From positions 754,001-818,000 of the forward strand of contig NC_081822.1 in the NCBI RefSeq assembly GCF_030704535.1: a DNA stretch of 64,000 bases, given 5' to 3'. Numbering within the stretch: position 1 is the stretch's first letter; every line of letters begins with the position of its first letter. Positions 1 through 11,911 of this stretch are shown here, piece after piece. This DNA comes from Vitis vinifera (lineage: Eukaryota > Streptophyta > Magnoliopsida > Vitales > Vitaceae). The notes below the pieces were generated by a model. That model saw nothing but the letters and a program-made list of their open reading frames with translations. It had not been told where the DNA came from and ran no database searches. The position numbers and the translations under genes are program-made.

Positions 1-222
1 AGATAGTTTTCATCCCAACACGCCCAGAATTCTTTTTTTTTTTTTTTTTTTGAAAAAAAAATTGGTGACCACAGCAAGACAATAATACCAAACAACTTTA
101 CAACTGCTAGATTATGTTCCGGGCTATATAACACGAAAAATGGCCATAACAGGAACAAACCTTAAAGTTGGGAGGAAGAGGAGGAAAGAGCAAATGGCAG
201 AAGAGTAGGGTTGAGCAGCCAA
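1..222. other. 3' flank / 3' UTR of the EH-domain gene
   Basis: Noncoding sequence downstream of the minus-strand EH-domain stop codon. It has a run of about 18 T at 34-51 (A-rich on the gene strand) and no open frame of interest. It is probably the 3' UTR and polyadenylation region of the neighbouring gene. The window edge cuts it off. Confidence 0.5.
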
Positions 223-3200
223 CTAGAAACCCCAATTATCAGAACCTTTCCTTGGAGTTTGACTGTCCGATGAGACCTTAAATGGACCAGTTGAACCGAA
301 CGGATCTGAGTCATCAAAAGAGTAGGTCTGACCATGGTCGAAGCCTCTGCTGCTGCTTATGGAGTCGAACCTTGCGTGACCAGGGCCAAAGTCTCTGCCG
401 CTGTTTAAGGAATCGAACCTTGCCTGACCATGGCCAAAGTCTCTGCTGCTGCTTATGGAGTCAAATCTCGTGAGAGTTTCCCGTGGGGGAGAAAATCCAC
501 CATCGTGCATGCTGAAGGAGTCAAACCTTGAGCTCATATCAAAGTGGTGCTCTCCTGCCCACTCGCTGTACCGCGGGGAGTTGCCAAACTTGGAGAGTGG
601 AGTACTAGGAACAGAATCCTCAAAGCTGAATGGACTCTTTCTCTGGAATGGGTCATCATGTGGGGATTCGGTTCTTATTGGATTTATTCCCAAGTTGCCG
701 GATCCAAAGATATCATTTTCCCTGTGCTTATCAGAATCAAAGTCCTGTAGGATGACACAAGTTAGGAGGAGAAGATCAGTAAAGCTATAACCAAAATTGA
801 GTATAAATGTTATTATGGTTAAGCAGCTGACCTGACAGCATCCTCATACAAAGCATAGAATAATACCAAGCACATTAATGCTACATTTGGTTCTAGAGAA
901 AGTACCAAAAGAACTTTAAGAAAAATGATTTTCTCATGTTTGGTTTTTATCATGGAAAAGATGAAGCAAAATAAAATATAATTAAAATTAATTATGAACT
1001 TATACATTCTCAAACTATTTAATCTTTATATAAAAAATAAAAAATAAGTGAAATGAGTTTGAATAGGAATGTAAAAAATTTCTATTAACTTCAAATCCAT
1101 TGTTCATTTCCTTCACGATTTCTTTTGTCATATTTTCCTCCCTATTTTCTTTCCCTTTCATTTTCCCTCAAAATTTGCAAGCACCAAACATAGGGTAAAG
1201 CACTCCAAAGTAGTTGCATCATATAAACATTAGGATAAATGTTATTATTATCATATTGGTAGATTATGCCACATCACATCGACCATTAAGAAAACTCTTG
1301 ACTCTGTATCACATGGTTAGGCTTATACAGCTAGGTTAAATCTCAAAATGGTTACAGCAAGTGGATTTATACTACATTGGGCCGGATACCCCTCTGACAT
1401 TTACAGTATGACTGCTCTTCTACCCCCATCTCAAACATGCAGATAAGCATATAGGTAAATATTTTGGATACCTGGAATCCTTTATCCATCACTGGGTGAA
1501 TTTGGGTAAGCATGTCTGGGTGTAGGAATGTATATAGAGTCACCATTGGGCAAACCTTGAATGTTAAAGTACCATGTTACAGTCCATTACTCATTTTAAG
1601 GAACCAGGAAATTTTTCATCTCCTCGACTTATAGGATAAGCTCAGGTATATGTTTTGACAGCAAGCATGTTTTGAGACTTGCCCTATGCCCACACACTTG
1701 TCATGTCCTGTCCTACATTTACACTCTGCACATCTGAAGGTTCTGTGTAACATATATCCAGGTGAAAAGTAAAGGAAATGTGCACCTGGAAATTTTGGCT
1801 CACCTTGGTTGTACTGGGGTTAAAGCCCCAAATGGAGTCTGTGTCGTCATTGTGGTCAAAGGATGGTTCCCAGTTTGGTTCATCAAAGCTTCTGTTCCCA
1901 GAAAGAGTGAGATTCAGTGCCATCACGATTGAAGAACAAGTAATCAACAAAGAAAAAAACAGACAACGACATGCCCCATACCTATGGATTTCAGTGTCTG
2001 CTTCACTGCTCTTTCTGAAATGGTTGTTTGAAAGTTCTTGAGATGGACTTTCTAGTGAAGTCCTGCCACCTGGACTGCCAGGTGGGCTTCTAGCCAAGTC
2101 ATCTTCACTGTGGGTATATGCAGATTCATTCTCAATGCCATGTTCACCGAAACTCGAAGCATTATCTTTCTGAATAGATGTGGATTTTGATTTAGGAGAG
2201 CCTACTCCATTTTGCACATCAATAGCGCAATCTTTGGCAAACGAAAGTCCTGAAAGAGAAAACAATGGTCAGGACAAATCTCAAATAAGCGATTAACAGA
2301 TCCATCTACCAAATTTTGATGTGTAAAAATAGTATATTCAGGAATTAAAGCATGCATTATTCAAGTCAAGAAACAGAAACAAGAAAGAATATAAATAGCA
2401 TTCCAGTTCAGGAACCATGGGGAGCATACCTTCATCTTCAAACTTATCCCAATCTTCATCCCAAATAGCAGCTCCCTCTTGAAATCCAGGTTCCCAACCT
2501 TAAAAAAAATCATCGCATATTAAAAGGTGATGGATGAAAAGTAACATTCATATCAAAATTTCTGAATTATATGAGAAAAAAAAGAACAGAAAAAAAAAAC
2601 GTATGATTCTTATAAAATATTGCCATGCTGAACAGTAAGTTAATTGTAAGCCTATTCAAACCTAGACAAGTGAGGCTGGAAATATGGAGCTCTAATTAGA
2701 AAGCAAAATTAAAGTTGTTATCAATTAAGTTACATATCTACAGCACCTACTTCTGTTTGACATTAGAGCTACTAGAAAAGGTGTCCCAAAGGCTCTAATG
2801 AGGAGATAACAATATGATAAACACAACTCTTCCCTACAATGAAATCTATATTTATATCAGTGTTCTGATAGATTCAGCATGCTTGAACCACTACATCAAG
2901 AACTTAGGTTAAATGCAACTATGCAAGAGCAGCACTTCCCTACCCTGCAAGAAAGGTAGGAGGATATATCCATGCAAATTGCTGTTTGCATAAATAGATT
3001 GAAGTTTGCCATAACAGCATGAAGGCCAGTATGATTGTTTTTTTTTTTTGGATTAATTCTGTGGAAATGAAACAAGACAGTTTTAATTATACAGAAATAT
3101 AATTAGAGTTGTCTTTCCCAAAATATTGATGAAAGCCACAATAACTAGAATTATCCATATTCCTCAAATTATAATAAAAGCAAGTAACCGTAATTATCCT

Positions 3201-6200
3201 CCCCAAGATATTTTAGTAAGTTATTATAATAAGTGAACTTTTGTTCTCCTAGCTATCATAATGGAAGATGTGGGAAAGCGTTAACTTCAAGGAGAAAAAA
3301 GAAAGAAAAAGAAAATAGAAAAAGGAACAAGGGTATCATAATAGGTTTCATGAACTTCAGATCGATAGACAATTGTAAACAAAAGGATATGAGTCACAAA
3401 ACATAATAGTTCATACAATTGTAAAATTTCTGATACTAGTGAATGTAAGGGGTTCCAATTAGGTTCCTTGCAAAAGTGAAACACCAAATAGTAGTAAGTT
3501 ATAGAATTAAACAGCCTTGTCAACAAATGAACAGGAATCCGTAGGAAAGAATAAGATAGAGGGTAAACATGGGGCTGAGGGTACCAATGGGAAGCTCAAT
3601 TATTGCAGTTGACTTAACATCTAATCCATGTTTCTTGCAACGATCTGTCAAAGCCTTGATTAGCTCTTCAAGATCTGACTGTATGCGATCAGCTCGAACC
3701 TATAGAAGCCACCAGTAATTGAAGTTAAAGATATGTTTACACAAAATTCTCAATGATTAATTAATTAGATTACTATCAACCTGAAGAATACCATCAGCAC
3801 TGCCACCCTGTTCCATTTTGATAATTGCTTGATGCAACTCGTTCTTCCTTCCCTGGAAATAAATAAAGTAGAACTCTAAATCATTTCACAAGATTTTCAA
3901 AGAGCTAATTCCATAAGGTCAGGCTAGAAAGCCCTCATGGTACCAAATGCTGGGCAACCAATAAACAAAATGTCACCATGAGCCAAGATCAGTTGGTATC
4001 CAAATTTCTTTATAATAAGTAAGATCAATTGGTATCCAAATTCCAGAGTGCATCCTAAAATTCTCAAATGCATGAAGGCAGCAGTTCAGGCCCAAGCTTA
4101 CAGAGGTCAGAGTTGGCATCTTTGGTGATGTAATGTTTTAATATTGTTCAAAATGAAAAAGAAGAACCTCTAGGAACAATGTAAAGGCAATAGGTCATTG
4201 GTTTAGGTGAGGAATACATGACAGGCCAATATAACAGAGGGTCTGGCCCAAGATTGAGCAATATGGGAAAGAGGTGCTCTCCTGTAGCAAATCTCATATG
4301 TTTACAATTCTGTGTTGTTGGGACAGTATAGCTTGGGTTGTTGGGCTGAGTAAAGAAAATTTCAAAAGTAAGGGCAACAATACTGGTGACAAATTAATTT
4401 GGGAATTAAGGAGCATATGCAGCTGAATCATCAGAAGGCCGTCGCTTCATGCAGGAAAGCAGTTTTACCTGAAGATCACGAAATCTGGCATCTTCCATTG
4501 CTAGTTTAGATGCTATCTCTGCAACTTGCTTATACTTCTCTTCATATTTCTTAGTCACAAACTCAGCCTGGAATCATAAATTGTTATCATAGATTCCATG
4601 AGCTTTGAGCTCAATAAATGAGAACAAACACAGTTTTCATATTAATAAGTACCTCCCGCTTATCTGAAGATGCCCTTTCTGTGATTTCATTAAGTCGATT
4701 ATCACATCTGCTTTTATATAGAACCTGAGAGCCAAGAGTCAAAAATAAAAAGAACTGCAGGAACTTTTACAGTATATATAAAACAAGAAAGGTGGCGTAC
4801 ATGTTAAAAGAATTAAGAAAAAAGTAACGGAACAAAGGAAAGCAACTCACAAGTTCCTGCATTTTTGTGCGGTACAACTCAATTTTCTCTTTAGAATCCA
4901 GAATCACATTTTCTGTTGCTTCAACCTATCAGGAATTAGAAAAAGACATTCAGGTTAATATCTCATTTTGTTTTATATGTAAATTCTTCAGTGAAGAGTA
5001 TCTCATATGCTTACACTACAGAAGGCAAACCTAGATAGTCAAAACCCTCTGAAGTGCATAATATGCTGCTATTCAAAACCATTTAGGAGTAACTCACTCA
5101 AAACCAAAGAAGAATTAAGGAGTAGGAGAACAGGAAAAAGAAAGGCAATTACTTCTAATTGATCTTTCATTTACAGCTATTCTGAAGTATTCAGAGATCA
5201 CAGGCTCCTAATTGCAAATATTTATCTTGACCAAAACCTTAGAATAGCAGCAAATAAGGCATTTGAGAAAAGGTTCAATAGCCCCAGGACAAGCTGAAGG
5301 AAGATCAGGAATCTCAAGAAATGCTTGACAGAATTATTGAATGCAACATTTAAACGAACCCCACCCCTACTAACAACAACAGAAAAACAGAAAAAAAATA
5401 AAATAAATAAATAAAGAAAAAGAAAAAGAATCAATCAGTAATTCTTCTTCTTCTTCTTCTTCTTCTTCTTTTTTTGGCAGATGAACAAAAGATATAGTGC
5501 AAGATGGGAAGGAAACGACATGGACAAGGTCCATGTGCATGTAGATTATATACAGAAAAGGAAATGAAAAATGAAAAAAAAAACAGAGGAAACAACTGGC
5601 TGTTTAAGAGAATTGATTAATTCTGGACATGAACATTCTTGCAGGCCACCTTTTTCAAGTGAATTTGTGGTGGATGAATTAAAAAGAGAAATGCAATACC
5701 TTTTTCTCTGAATCTGTTACATCTTGATGTGTCAAGTTGAGTCCATTTTTCCCTCCATTACTGAGTTGGTTCCCAAAGACATCCTCTGAAACCAGTCCAC
5801 TTATTTTTTGCTGATTAGGTTGCATTGCTCCATCACCCTGAAGTGCAACCTGAATAGGTGGCCCCAAACCAGGTGCAGTTGTCATTTGTCGGACACCAGG
5901 AATCCCATGTTGATGAGACAAACCTAATCATAAACAAAGAACAATAACTGATCCAAAACATCTTGGCATGACAGGAGGAAGGGGAACAAGAGGATCAGAG
6001 TTTTACAAAGCCAATTCAACCAATACCAGGAGTAGGTGGCCGAGCCGCATTTCCAAAAGAAGCTTGTTGGCCCATCATAGGGAACAATGTCTCATCAAAC
6101 AAAATATTGCTTGGAAGCACTGCTGGAAGAGGCCGACCTTCCCTATATCGCTCCATAAGATAGAGTGCAGTGCAGAATTCCCGCAGAGAAAGCATGCTAT

Positions 6201-9200
6201 CACTATCTTGATCAGATAAGTCCCACACCTGCTTCAAAACCTCTGAAAATGGTTGATAAGATGTTAGCAAACATAATATAATTGAAAACAAAGCAAATCC
6301 CTAGTCATTGAAACAGAATGTTATTTAAAAAAATAGAAGAAGAAACCTTTCTTAACATGCAAACAGAAGTAAGGAAAAATAAATTGCAAAGTTGGATACA
6401 TCTAGCAATATCACAAGTTAATAATACAATTTGGTGGAACCTCAGTCTAAAATTGAATTAATTGCTCTACACGTGAATACAATTTGGTCATTACCTGCTT
6501 AAAAAAATGATGCAACCAGTGTTGGATTCCACTTCATAAACACACGTTTTGTAGGCAGTATTTACCGTGGACCACAGCATTAAATTGCAGTAACAAATCT
6601 ATTCTCAAAGTGGTGCACAAAGCATGTAGATTTGGGTGGTCAATGGATGTATCATGAGTTCCACCTAGAAGATTTAGAAAAGCAAAAGAAATCCTATGAA
6701 AGGGGCCAGACTTCATCTTGAGAAGAATCCATCAATCGGTTATTATGTGGTCGGTCCATAACATTATATATAGAATTTGTTCCAAGGTTGCCATCAAGCC
6801 TTAGTTTGTTTGCTTGAATGCAATGCAGAAGAAGTAGATTAGAGGAAGTGTCAAATCACAAGGGGCCCAACTTCATCTTTAGAAGAATTTGTCAATAAGT
6901 TATCATTTGGCCCATGACATCATATCTAGGACCTGTTCCCCAGGTTGCTATCAAGCCTTAGATCTACTTGCTAAAATGCTATGCAGAAGAGGAAGATTAG
7001 AAAAAGCATAAAATAGCTGATTGAACCCCCTTAATTGTGATAAAATAACATCAATGAAAGTATTTTTATTCCAGACGTTGAGGTTATATAGTTCCTGAGG
7101 TTGCCCATAACATCACATCTAGGATTTGTTCCCCAGGTTGCAATCGAGTCATATATCTGCTTGATTGAAATTTATTTTATTTTATTTTTATTTTTATGTT
7201 TTTTTTTATAGGCAAAGGAGAGGATATATTAATAGTGCCTAAAAGAAGGAGCATCAAAAGTACACAATCTAGTTGCTTGAATATTATGCAGAAGAGTTAG
7301 ATCAGAGGAAGTGTAAAATTGCTTATTGAACCCCCTTAATTGAGATAAAACAGCATCCATCAAGTGTTGTTATTCCAGATATTGAGGTTATATAGACTTG
7401 GGTGAAAGTGAAACTGAGGTCCATGCAATGTCTCATATGATTAAGGAAGTTTGGAGACAAAGCTTCTGGAATTAAATCTAGAAAAACATTTTATGAAATG
7501 CAATTTAATGAGCAAGGTAATTCCAAATGGGGAGATTGCAGCTCATAAAAAATCATAAGGCTGAGTCATTCCATATATTGATGTTGATAGTCTTGCCTAA
7601 GCGGAGTGGGTCCCTTGTTATCATATAGTGAGGTTCATTATCCACTGTAATGTTGGAAATGGCATTTCTCTATTATCTTTCCCTTTTTAACATTGCCTTC
7701 TCTTTTTCATTTTCAAATCATTAAAGCAACGATGACAAAAATGTCAATTTGGAAACACTAGGAGCAACATGTATGTGGTTCAACTTTGCCAACCATGACT
7801 ATAGAGTAGAGAAGAAACACCAAAGAGTCAAAGACCACAGCTTTTAAATCAACCAAATCAGAAATATGTAAAAAGGAAAAATGCCAAAAAATTAGTCTAA
7901 AAATGGAAGAACTTTTACCTCTTGGCAGCCTCCAACTCAAAAATAGGTTCCGTGCTTGCTCGCCAGTGATTTTGCCATCTCGGTCCGAGTCTACTTCAAT
8001 GAACACTTTTGTGTATTTCTGAACATCGGATGGTGTCATCCTTGGCCATGGAAGCTGGGACTGGTTTGAAGCAGAATTTCCAACTCCCACTGAAACCCCA
8101 GATGATGAAAGAGGAGAAGTACTCTGGGGAGGAGCAGGCTGGTTTAGGTTCCCTGCTGACTGGGCACGCTGAATCTGACCACCTGCAGGTCCCATGGTGA
8201 AAGCACTCTGCAATGAGTCCAGTGAACTAGGCTTGGAGAGGGACGGGGACCCAGTAGGTGCTGGACTTAAAGCAACTGATGAGGCAGGTGAGCTACTAAC
8301 AGAATAAGTCAACCCAGAAGAATCTCTTTTTTGTTGAGTTGGGGTTGCAGAGAACACATTACCACCAAAAACTGGGTCAGAAGCAAACCCATTCCCAGAA
8401 ACAACTGGTGCTTTAGGAGTTGAAGCCAGATCTAGTGGTTTTGTTGTAGGTGGGGGCATTGATGGAGTTATCCCTCTATTAGGGACCTGTGACAGTGGCC
8501 CAGTTGGAGCTCCAGCAGTTCTTCCACTGAGCCAATCACTTGAAATGTTTGAGTTTGGCACCCCAGGACCAACCATATTACCTCCCCTGTTAAGTTCTGG
8601 CCCTGCAAGATTCTGTGGTGGACGTGAAGCGCTTCCAGCAGGCATGGGTTGAGGCGGTCTCATAAACTGATTTTGCTGAGAAGGAAAATATTGTTGGTTT
8701 GTGCTAGGATTTGGAAGTGTTTGTCCTCGGAAGCCAAGATTTTGAGATGCTGTTGGTGCAACTGCACCCATTTGTGGGGCTGGTGTAGTAGTCATCTGAT
8801 TTGGTTGAGGTGAAGGTATTGCAGCAAGATTTATTTGTGGTGCAGGAATTTTAGCTGCAGCTGGACCATATAATGCCGCCTTCACAATATCTGGTGTTAA
8901 TTCTCGCTTACTCTGTGCCACAGTTACAAGTTTAAGAGCATTATAAAATTCTGCCCGACCAAGGAAACCAGTGCCCGCCGGATCAGCATGCATCCACACC
9001 TGACAAAGTCTCGGATATCAAGCCCATACTCAAAAGAGTTTTCAGTTTCATGAAAATCAATACCAACAGAGTGTTTAAGGGAGCAACACTCAATCATAAC
9101 CTCCTTCTCTACTAATAACTACATCATAAATGCCATTCAAGCAATGGTATAGTAGCAATTGTACACAAAGGACAAATTGTGAAATGCCTGCTCATTGTTA

Positions 9201-9991
9201 CACTAACTGAATAGAAAAAGGATCAGCTTGTCAAAAATAATTTCCTAAGAACATAATTAACGTCACATGTTAACTTTACATCTGAGGATCTAGCAGAAGG
9301 AATTTTTTCTTTTTTTCCCTCTATAAAATGAATGAACACTTAAATAGAGTATATTTAAGAACCAAGGTCTTCGCCATGGCTGGTATGGATACAGACACTC
9401 ACATTTTCATATAATTCTTGGATTTCAACAAAAGCATGAATCAAATCACCGCCAATTAAATCAGTTAAATGTGCAACACTATTGAGGAAAGATCCACAAG
9501 TTAAGACCCTTTTTAAGACAATTATGCTTTCTCTTTCTATCAGTTTCCCAGGGCTTATGGGCTTATGGCATCCTTGTCTAAGGGGAACATAGACCGTGGC
9601 TGTTTCTCTAAATTTTCTTTTTCTCATCCCCGTTACAACTTCACGGAACCAGAATACAGTTTTCAAAACCTAATACAAGAAAGTACAGAACCGCAAATCA
9701 ATTGAAACCTCTCTGGTCAAATTTCATACAGATTTACTCCAAAATGTGTTTCAGAAACACATGTTTGACCTGATTCAGACTCCAGTTTTCATCAATACAT
9801 GATATTATATGTTAAAAAAAACCGCCAAATTCCATTAAATAAATCACATAACAACGAGAAAAGGGATGAACCTGAGCCAGAACATGTTTGGCCAAATTGG
9901 ATCCTTGAAAGAACGCAACGGCTTCAGCTCCACTGATCCTCCCATCCCCATCCAAATCCGCTCTTCTAAAATACGCATCAAACAGCTCCAT
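223..9991 (-). CDS. EH1: EH-domain endocytosis protein (EH1/Pan1-like, TPLATE complex subunit)
   Basis: Thirteen exons (high to low): 9991-9872, 8999-7919, 6242-6021, 5923-5700, 4925-4851, 4724-4653, 4567-4469, 3852-3781, 3699-3585, 2498-2430, 2249-1982, 1891-1804, 744-223. They sum to 3027 nt and give 1008 aa in frame. Two EH domains are visible: residues 1 to about 80, with EF-hand loop DLDGDGRISGAE, and about 357-450, with DSDRDGKITGEQ. Between them lies a Pro/Gln/Ser-rich linker. A Lys/Glu-rich, coiled-coil-like region covers about 549-690, and an acidic Trp-rich stretch (WDEDWDKFEDEG) follows. The C-terminus has DPF motifs and three RFDS repeats. In plants the EH/Pan1 proteins belong to the TPLATE complex at the plasma membrane and act in clathrin-mediated endocytosis and autophagy. 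Length and domain order match that family. The ATG at 9991 starts inside the first EH domain, as is usual for the family. Splice sites were chosen by hand, so small errors are possible. Confidence 0.93.
300..480 (-). repeat. Tandem RFDS repeats in the last exon of EH1
   Basis: About three diverged copies of a unit of roughly 18 residues (RFDSISSSRDFGHGQA, RFDSLNSGRDFGPGHA, RFDSISSSRGFDHGQ) are encoded back to back near the C-terminus, with a further RFDS just upstream. The DNA repeats at about 54 bp (cores GGAGTCGAACCTTG and GGAATCGAACCTTG). Repeat number may vary between alleles. Confidence 0.85.
5442..5470. repeat. (TTC)n microsatellite in an EH1 intron
   Basis: About nine perfect TTC units, followed by a T run, in the intron between coding exons 4 and 5 of the EH-domain gene. 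On the gene strand it reads (GAA)n. It has no coding role. Confidence 0.9.
6690..7400. repeat. Degenerate local repeats in EH1 intron 2
   Basis: Several diverged copies of the same motifs recur. 'CTTCATCTT.AGAAGAAT' occurs near 6713 and 6870. 'TTGTTCCCCAGGTTGC' or near variants occur near 6779, 6930 and 7125. 'ATTGAACCCCCTTAATTG' occurs near 7020 and 7325, each followed by a 'TTATTCCAGA.TTGAGGTTATATAG' block. The unit length is irregular, about 150-300 bp. No ORF or TIR was seen. It is either an old local tandem duplication or nested copies of an unknown repeat. Confidence 0.7.
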
Positions 9992-10089
9992 ATCCGTTGC
10001 CGCTCAATAAATTCTTAGATCAATCCGCAAAATCAATCAAAACTCAGATCACGCTCGAAAAGAAAAAATCAAATATGAGAGAATCAGAG

Positions 10090-10365
10090 ATCACAAGATT
10101 CCAAATCCGATGCGCGGATCGAGGAGAAACAACACAATAATAGAGAGTTTCAGGGGATTGTGGAGCATAGAACAGTGCGTTATTTCTCTTGCATATGCAT
10201 CGAATGTTGGATTTTGTCTCCAGATCGAGAGAAACGGAGACTGTATTGTATGTAACAGCAAAGAGTTGGGAATTGGGTTTCCATTTATACGAATTTACGC
10301 AATCGCCCCGGTTCTTTGGAGAATTATCAAAACTGCGACTGAAATACTTCCAACGTCTCTTTATT
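10090..10365 (-). promoter_or_regulatory. EH1 core promoter / TSS region, with a duplicate upstream of the PPR gene
   Basis: This segment lies about 100 bp upstream of the EH1 ATG (minus strand). On the minus strand it contains a TATA-like GTATAAATGG at 10290-10281. It aligns over most of its length with 16278-16505, the equivalent position upstream of the PPR gene. Matching blocks include TCCAAATCCGATG / TCCAAATTCGATG, TCTCCAGATCGAGAG / CCTCCAGATCGGGAG, GGAGACTGTATTGTATGTAACAG / the same with one change, and the TATA block. Promoter function is inferred from position and the TATA-like box. Confidence 0.6.
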
Positions 10366-11911
10366 ATTTGATAGATGATAGATATCTATTACGGGTATTA
10401 CGTCTATCAAATATTGAAAAAGCTTTGGTTTAAATTATAAAAAAAGAAAATAGTGTTTTTTTTTCTTTTTACTTATTCTCGAAGGAACGGAGCACATTTC
10501 GATCTATTGATTCTATTCTACGTATTTCTAAATATTTTACAAAAATTAACTACTAATAATTAAAAATATTATTCTTAAACAATTGCCGTTTTATAGAGAA
10601 TTCCTAAATAATAATTTCCAATTAATTTTGTTGAATATGTTTTTAAATTTGAAAAAAAAACAAAAATTCTTATTTAAAAAATAAATCAAGTAAATGATGC
10701 CAAATATAAATGGGTTTTAGACTCAAGAAAAATATATTTATTTCTAAATTATTTTTTGTGATCTATTTTTATTTAGAAACCGCTCATCTTGAGTAGTTGT
10801 ATTAGACAAATTTTTATTTAGAAACGCTCATCTTGAGTAGTTGTATTAGACAAGAAGAATTTAGATTTTTCAAAATATGAAAAATGATAATTTTAATTTT
10901 CTTTTTAAGATTATGCTAAATGTAAATATTTTTAAATAATATTTTTAATTTTATAAACTTAAAAAATGTTTGGCTGTGTTTTAGTTTTATTTTTATTTCA
11001 GAAAGTAAAAATAAACCTTTTTTTCTTTAATTAAAAAATTAAAATATGTGATCATATATTACAGAAAGTAGAAATAAATATTTTTCTTTAATAATTTCTA
11101 ATGATTTCAAAGGTTATTTTAAATGTGTTTATTTTAATGTTTTTTCACTGTTCAAAGATGTCTCTGTTGGTTTGATGCAGAATGACAGGAAGGAGCCCTT
11201 TTTGGTTCTTGAACTTTCATCAGTAAAGACAAAGTGGAAAACAAAAAAAAGAAGAAGATATTATTTCGTTAAAAAAAATGTTTTATCGTATCATCATCGA
11301 AAAATAAAATAACGTAAGGATTCATTTGAAAACCAAAACATTTTCTAATTTAAAAATGTTTCGTTATTTCAGTTTTTCTATTACCGATGCAGGTCACATC
11401 TATGTAGGTAGGTCGGTAGGTTCGATTACTCATGTCCAACTGCATTGAACTCTTTATCCTCAATCCATGCCACATTTTGGCAATTTCTAATCACCACAGA
11501 AAATTTTCATTATCAGTTCAACGGCAGTTCTATGATTTTTTTTTTTTTTTACTTATTTAAAAACACTACAACCGATGCTCAATAAAAATGTTTTGGATAA
11601 AAACGACACTAGCAGAAACCCTATAACCTAAAATGGCATTGATGAGAGTTATTCCCAAATGGGATAAATCATCATCCAACAATATTGAAAAATAGCTAAG
11701 AAAAACGATCTAAAACCATGAAAAAAAAAAATAAAGAAAAAGAAAAAAGAAAGAGGGAGTGGGGGGAGGAATGAGGGTCCCTGTCTAAACTATGCTCAAC
11801 ACTGAACTATGGTGCCTGCAAAGCCGAAAAACTAGCACTGGATTCATGGGAGTAAAGCCAAAGTTCAGTTCTTCGAGAGTCAGTCAGCCAAGAACCAAAG
11901 GTGAAATGCTA
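10366..11911. other. AT-rich intergenic region between PIG-H and EH1
   Basis: Mostly A/T-rich noncoding DNA with no credible coding frame. It holds a short recent tandem duplication (listed separately). The more GC-balanced part from about 11760 is likely the PIG-H 3' UTR. Confidence 0.6.
10765..10853. repeat. 45-bp tandem duplication
   Basis: Two adjacent copies (10765-10809 and 10810-10853) differ by a single-base indel in a C pair. Each contains GCTCATCTTGAGTAGTTG and ends ATTAGACAA. Near-identity suggests a recent slippage or duplication event. No function seen. Confidence 0.95.

Noticed and set aside
9355-9666. Minus-strand frame of 103 codons in EH1 intron 1
   Set aside because: Splicing exon 1 directly to exon 2 restores the EH domain (LAQ-VWMHADPAGTGF) as in the family. 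The frame would break the domain.
10110-10433. Plus-strand frame of 107 codons upstream of EH1
   Set aside because: It runs antisense through the EH1 promoter segment. The related segment at 16.3 kb does not keep the frame open, so it is not conserved as coding.
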